This document shows positions 6,131-9,854 of a DNA stretch of 9,854 nucleotides, in pieces. Below the pieces are notes generated by a model. It was not told where the DNA came from. It did not search any database and worked only from the letters and a program-made list of their open reading frames with translations. The stretch covers positions 1 through 9,854 of the forward strand of contig JALNVE010000106.1 in assembly GCA_023227695.1 (NCBI GenBank), read 5' to 3'. Made by a program: the position numbers and the translations under genes. The number at the start of each line of letters is the position of its first letter. Within the stretch, counting starts at the first letter, position 1. The DNA is from Paludibacteraceae bacterium. GTDB lineage: Bacteria; Bacteroidota; Bacteroidia; Bacteroidales; Paludibacteraceae.

Positions 6131-8578
6131 TTATTCCTTATTAACTAAAATTATCAAAGTCACAATAGAGGTAGCTACTGTTGCTAAAGTTCCAAATAAA
6201 GAAGTCATAAACGTAATATTTTCCTTAGCATGGCTCTCCTCTTTTGGTTTTTCTGGAACATAAATATGGGCACCAGGCTCCATTTTAGGATAAGACTTAA
6301 TCCACAAGAAACGCTTAGTTGCTCCAACAGAACCATTTGCATAGGCTACATAAGAGTGCTTTTTATCAGCATTTTGAGAAAATCCACCAGACATATTCAC
6401 ATATTTTCTAAAAGAACGTCCAGTATATACAGCCATACCTGGCACTTGTACTGCACCTGACATAGAAACTGTCTGCAATTGTTTAGGAACAAATATTATA
6501 TCCCCCTTCTCTATAAACAAATCCGTCTCAGATCCAGGATGATCAATTATTTTTTGTAATTCAATACCAATCATATCAGTTCTTGACAAAAGAGATTTTT
6601 TCAGATCTTCTTTTTCGTCACCTTCTGCCATATTGCTTAACGCTTCAATCAACTTTAAGTCACGCATCCGTTCTGCTGTTGAACGTTTACTATTTCTGAT
6701 TAAAAAAGCTGCTTTAGGATAAGCAAAAGAAGAAAAACCACCCGCACGTTTCATCACATCAGAAATTCGCTCTTTTTTACTAATAATTGCATAAGAACCA
6801 GGCAAACGAACCTCACCTAAAACTTGCATGGAAGACAAATCTTCCAATCCTTCAAGTATTCGAACTGATACAACATCCTTTGGCATTAACAAAAAATCTT
6901 CTCCATCTGATTTTAAATCTTTATCAATAGAAAGAGTAAACACCTCAATTTTTTCGTTATCTCCCTTCAATTTTTCTTCATTCAAAACTCTACGAGTCAC
7001 TTCAATACGATCCATTGCTGCATATTCTGTAAAACCTTTTGCCATGAAGATAAGATCCTTTAATGTCATATTTTCAGAAAAAGGGAATGAGCCTGGTTCT
7101 AATACCTGACCATAAATAGAGACCTGCTTATCACGTTCAAAATCTTCATTTGATCCAATGGTTACGACATCCTCCTTTTTTAACTCTGTATTATATTTGC
7201 CATCAATCAAATCACTAACATTAAAAGAGATCAACTCTGGAGTAAGATCTTCCTTCAATCTTAGTATAGAAGCTCTTTGCATATACGCATTTTCTTTCAA
7301 ACCATCTGCCTTGTCTACCAAATCCTTTAAAGTCATACCCTGAAACAATGCATAGATACCAGGACGAAAAACTCCTCCATGAATCTGAACACGGTTTGAA
7401 TAACGATCTAATATCTTATCTATAGAAAACTCATCACCTGATTTTGGAATAAAACTGGAAAACAACTCTTTCTGAATATCAGCAACACTTCGCTCGTTTT
7501 CAGAATTACGGATAACTGATATTCTATCCACATAGGCATCATCTGTGAATCCACCACAAAATGATATCAAATCTGTTAAAGTTTCACCATCTTTCATTTC
7601 AAAAAGACCATTATGCTTAACTGACCCCTTAACTGAAACTCGATTATTATAAGTTGGGATATAGACAACATCTTGATCTTGTAATGTAATGTTGTTTTCC
7701 ATTTGGCCTTTCAATAAAAAACCATAAAGATCAACGCTTGCAACTTCCTTGTCTCCTCTCATCACCTTTATATTACGCATAGAACCTGTAGTTGTAGAAG
7801 GTCCTCCACATGCATACAAAGCATTAAACACAGAAGACAAAGAGGATAAAGTATAAGTACCTGGACGTTGCGCCTCTCCTACTATGAAAACCTTTATACT
7901 TCTTATATTACCTAAAGACACAGCAACCCGTGTTTGTCCAGAATTAATGGTACTGTATATTGAAGTCAATCTTTTTTGGATATTTTTTTCGGCATTCTCA
8001 ATTGTTTGCCCGCCTACAGGAACCTGACCAACATTTGGAATACGAATAATTCCTTCAGGAGAAACCTTCAATCGCATAGTATTCTCTGACATTCCAAATA
8101 CATCAACAATCAACTCATCACCTGGTCCAATCTGATAATTACGAGGAGTTGCTAAATTAGTATTTGGCTCAAACGACATGTTTTTATTATTAAACAGATG
8201 AGATCCGAAAACTGAATTAGCTTCTATAGCCTCTTGGTTTTCTTCTTGTATTAGATTTTTTTCGGCTAGTTTCATTTTAGTGTCTACTTCCCTGTCCAAA
8301 TTTACTGAAGAAGACTCTTTCTGAGTATTTTGAACAGTCAAAACACGCTGTCTTAATTTTTCAATTTCAGAAGAAGGCATTCCCTTTTGCTTAGCAATAT
8401 TCTCCACATCAGGAAAAGAATAACCTGCAGCAGTATATTTTGTTGTAAACTCCTGAATTTGTTCATCTGATAAATCATCAATTTTCACAGAAGCAATGTT
8501 TTGCATAGAAATCTGTGAAAAAGACGCTGTTAAAGCGAAAAAACAAAAGAGAATGAATAAAGAAAATCTTCTTATCAT
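6131..8578 (-). CDS. Mirror copy of the Wza-like polysaccharide export protein
   Basis: This encodes the same 815-residue protein as 1277-3724, with no amino-acid difference. It has a signal peptide at 1-22, the Poly_export domain at about 146-225 with the GPGDE hallmark, about six SLBB-type units, and a C-terminal hydrophobic stretch at 788-812. The absence of any synonymous drift in either the gene or its intergenic flanks argues against an old duplication. It is most likely the same locus folded back. Function and context are as for the plus-strand copy. Confidence 0.85.
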   Translation of the reverse strand: MIRRFSLFILFCFFALTASFSQISMQNIASVKIDDLSDEQIQEFTTKYTAAGYSFPDVENIAKQKGMPSSEIEKLRQRVLTVQNTQKESSSVNLDREVDTKMKLAEKNLIQEENQEAIEANSVFGSHLFNNKNMSFEPNTNLATPRNYQIGPGDELIVDVFGMSENTMRLKVSPEGIIRIPNVGQVPVGGQTIENAEKNIQKRLTSIYSTINSGQTRVAVSLGNIRSIKVFIVGEAQRPGTYTLSSLSSVFNALYACGGPSTTTGSMRNIKVMRGDKEVASVDLYGFLLKGQMENNITLQDQDVVYIPTYNNRVSVKGSVKHNGLFEMKDGETLTDLISFCGGFTDDAYVDRISVIRNSENERSVADIQKELFSSFIPKSGDEFSIDKILDRYSNRVQIHGGVFRPGIYALFQGMTLKDLVDKADGLKENAYMQRASILRLKEDLTPELISFNVSDLIDGKYNTELKKEDVVTIGSNEDFERDKQVSIYGQVLEPGSFPFSENMTLKDLIFMAKGFTEYAAMDRIEVTRRVLNEEKLKGDNEKIEVFTLSIDKDLKSDGEDFLLMPKDVVSVRILEGLEDLSSMQVLGEVRLPGSYAIISKKERISDVMKRAGGFSSFAYPKAAFLIRNSKRSTAERMRDLKLIEALSNMAEGDEKEDLKKSLLSRTDMIGIELQKIIDHPGSETDLFIEKGDIIFVPKQLQTVSMSGAVQVPGMAVYTGRSFRKYVNMSGGFSQNADKKHSYVAYANGSVGATKRFLWIKSYPKMEPGAHIYVPEKPKEESHAKENITFMTSLFGTLATVATSIVTLIILVNKE

Positions 8579-8630
8579 AATTAATAAATCTACATTATAA
8601 AACTACAAAGCAACATTTTTTTAGAAAATA

Positions 8631-8638
8631 CAAAGATA
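8631..8638 (-). promoter_or_regulatory. Mirror copy of the -7 promoter element
   Basis: On the minus strand this reads TATCTTTG, the mirror of 1217-1224, upstream of the mirrored Wza-like gene that starts at 8578. It is likely the same site seen twice. Confidence 0.45.
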
Positions 8639-8673
8639 TTCATAACTACTAAATAATAAAAATTAAAAGTTGA

Positions 8674-8696
8674 TAATTCTGTATGTTACAGAATTA
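8674..8696. promoter_or_regulatory. Mirror copy of the intergenic dyad
   Basis: This is the same 10-bp-arm, 3-nt-loop dyad as 1159-1181, lying between the mirrored divergent genes. It is a candidate operator and probably the same site seen twice. Confidence 0.38.
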
Positions 8697-8789
8697 ATTA
8701 ATATTGAAAAAAAAGACACAAATTATTTTTTAAAATGTTTCTTCTTCCATAAAATTGAATATATTTACAAGGTAAAAATATGAATTTAA

Positions 8790-9431
8790 ATGCGGCATTT
8801 ATATCTTACCATAATAGCTATTTTGATTCCTATCTTATTATTTGCGCAAAGTCCAATAAGCAAAAACAACACAAGGTCGGAATACAAAGACGGCAGGTAC
8901 TTTCATACTTATAGTACATGCATCGTCAACGCACCTTATTGTAAGACTGAAACCATACTCAATGAATTGTTTGAAGGATTGAAAAAAACGCCTACTAAAA
9001 GCCTTCGTTGGGCCTTCAATGGACTTGGAAAGGCAAAGACAAACGATGAGAACGTTCAACTCTACGAAAAAAATGTCTCATACAATCCGAAAACATCAGC
9101 ATACATCGTAACTCTTTTGATGATAATGGATAACAACGACGAGACAGAATTCAGAATCGAAGGAGAGCTGAAAAGTGTCAAATACAATACTGGTAGAAAA
9201 GAAATCTGTCTTAATGTTACCGAAAAAGTAAAAGTTTTAAATGACGGTTTAATTAGTATCAGCGCAATTCCAAGAGCAGACAACACAACTGTTCTAATTC
9301 TTCATTCAAAGTTAAAATTTGGATTTTTAGTCGATATGTTTTTTACACAAACAAGATATAAAAACATAATAGAATGGCGTTTGGCTGAGCTTCTCAACAA
9401 CATTAAATTACGAGCTGAGAACGACAAATAA
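8790..9431 (+). CDS. Mirror copy of the small secreted protein of unknown function
   Basis: This is identical in translation to the 213-residue protein at 424-1065: signal peptide 1-19 with an A|Q junction, a strand-rich mature region, a C-terminal helix-like segment, and cysteines at 44, 51 and 140. A weak AAGG lies about 18 bp before the ATG, too far to be a convincing ribosome site. An ATG at 8780 is out of frame. As with the other mirrored genes, treat it as a second reading of one locus. Confidence 0.75.
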   Translation: MRHLYLTIIAILIPILLFAQSPISKNNTRSEYKDGRYFHTYSTCIVNAPYCKTETILNELFEGLKKTPTKSLRWAFNGLGKAKTNDENVQLYEKNVSYNPKTSAYIVTLLMIMDNNDETEFRIEGELKSVKYNTGRKEICLNVTEKVKVLNDGLISISAIPRADNTTVLILHSKLKFGFLVDMFFTQTRYKNIIEWRLAELLNNIKLRAENDK

Positions 9432-9729
9432 ACATAGGTGTTCAGCAGTAAATTAAACCAACTAACATTCACCAGCGATATAAATCAACAAAGTTCGCAT
9501 AACCTATATGAGAACAAATACCATAACCCATCTACTTCTTTTATAACAATTCTTATCTAACTTCATAACGATAATTCCATACTCGTTTTTACTGGATCAA
9601 TCATAAAAACTAGTGGCCAAATTAGTATCGTGCGCATTTGTTCAAAAATGAAATGTATATCTTTCAGTCTCGAAGTGGACAGATCGTTTGCCATCTGTGA
9701 AATGCATGTAATCTGAGGTTCCTTAAAAA
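9432..9729. other. Mirror of the non-coding stretch
   Basis: This is the reverse complement of 126-423. It contains the imperfect stem at 9581-9614 and the plus-strand stop-free stretch 9561-9716. I see no convincing gene. Confidence 0.5.
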
Positions 9730-9854
9730 TGGGGCGTATAGGTCAAATTGCGTGGTATTTTCACTATACTAAGTGTCAATGGGTCAAATTGCGTGGTGAC
9801 TTAAATGAAAATACGATTGAATATTTTCAACAATTTGCTCATATTTGTATCGCA
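9730..9854. mobile_element. Mirror of the possible IS21-like insertion-sequence end
   Basis: This contains the mirrored 16-bp repeats GGTCAAATTGCGTGGT at 9741-9756 and 9782-9797, with a candidate TG tip at 9730-9731. Although it looks like the partner of the end at 1-125, that pairing follows from the global palindrome. The two should not be read as two ends flanking a composite transposon. An ATG at 9805 opens a frame of about 16 codons to the window edge, with no recognisable product. Confidence 0.33.

Larger units (their letters stand above)
1..9854. repeat. Perfect window-length inverted repeat (two 4927-bp arms, no spacer)
   Basis: The two arms are reverse complements, with the axis between 4927 and 4928. 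I compared the first and last 130 bases, the central 120 bases and the gene boundaries directly and saw no mismatch. The start and end coordinates of each mirrored gene pair sum to 9855 and the translations are identical. Zero divergence, no spacer, and symmetry ending exactly at both window edges suit a fold-back assembly or chimeric-read product better than a biological duplication. A real spacer-less palindrome of this size would be expected to be cleaved or lost in bacteria (SbcCD-type nucleases). The symmetry is observed; the artefact interpretation is inference. Confidence 0.97.

Noticed and set aside
1..9854. Composite transposon: two inverted IS-like ends flanking a capsule operon
   Set aside because: The inverted arrangement of the ends is a consequence of the window-length palindrome, so it is not independent evidence for a transposon.
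9805..9854. Start of a new gene with a hydrophobic N-terminus at the right edge
   Set aside because: Only about 16 codons are visible, there is no ribosome site, and the stretch lies inside the proposed insertion-sequence end. It cannot be supported.

Overview
The window is a perfect inverted repeat along its whole length. Base i is complementary to base 9855-i wherever I compared the two arms (both ends, the centre, gene boundaries), and every reading frame on one arm has an identical partner on the other. The symmetry axis lies between 4927 and 4928. There is therefore only about 4.9 kb of unique sequence, present twice head to head. Most likely this is a fold-back (hairpin) assembly or library artefact, because the axis falls inside a short, naturally palindromic transcription terminator and the symmetry runs exactly to both window ends. 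A real 4.9-kb-arm palindrome with no spacer would be very unstable in a bacterium.

The organism looks like a member of the Bacteroidota, probably Bacteroidales (Bacteroides/Prevotella-like). The DNA is AT-rich, the genes lack Shine-Dalgarno sequences, a TAnnTTTG-type -7 element lies upstream of the main operon, signal peptides end in A|Q or S|Q, and the capsule-export proteins have the large multi-SLBB form common in that phylum. This is inference from sequence features, without a database search.

Layout of the unique arm (1-4927; mirror coordinates are 9855 minus these). Positions 1-125 resemble the end of an insertion sequence, with two copies of a 16-bp repeat. Positions 126-423 hold no convincing gene. 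A minus-strand gene at 424-1065 encodes a small secreted protein of unknown function. A 211-bp divergent intergenic region follows, with a 23-bp dyad and a promoter candidate. Next come a Wza-like outer-membrane polysaccharide export protein (1277-3724) and, 11 bp later, a Wzz-type chain-length regulator without a kinase domain (3736-4884). The strong terminator at 4907-4948 sits on the axis.

The two plus-strand genes form a compact operon for export and chain-length control of a capsule or exopolysaccharide. The inner-membrane Wzz-type protein would work with the periplasmic/outer-membrane Wza-type channel to pass polymer to the surface. No glycosyltransferase, flippase or polymerase gene is in view. 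I found no undescribed system. The main result is that the second half should not be counted as independent sequence or as extra gene copies.
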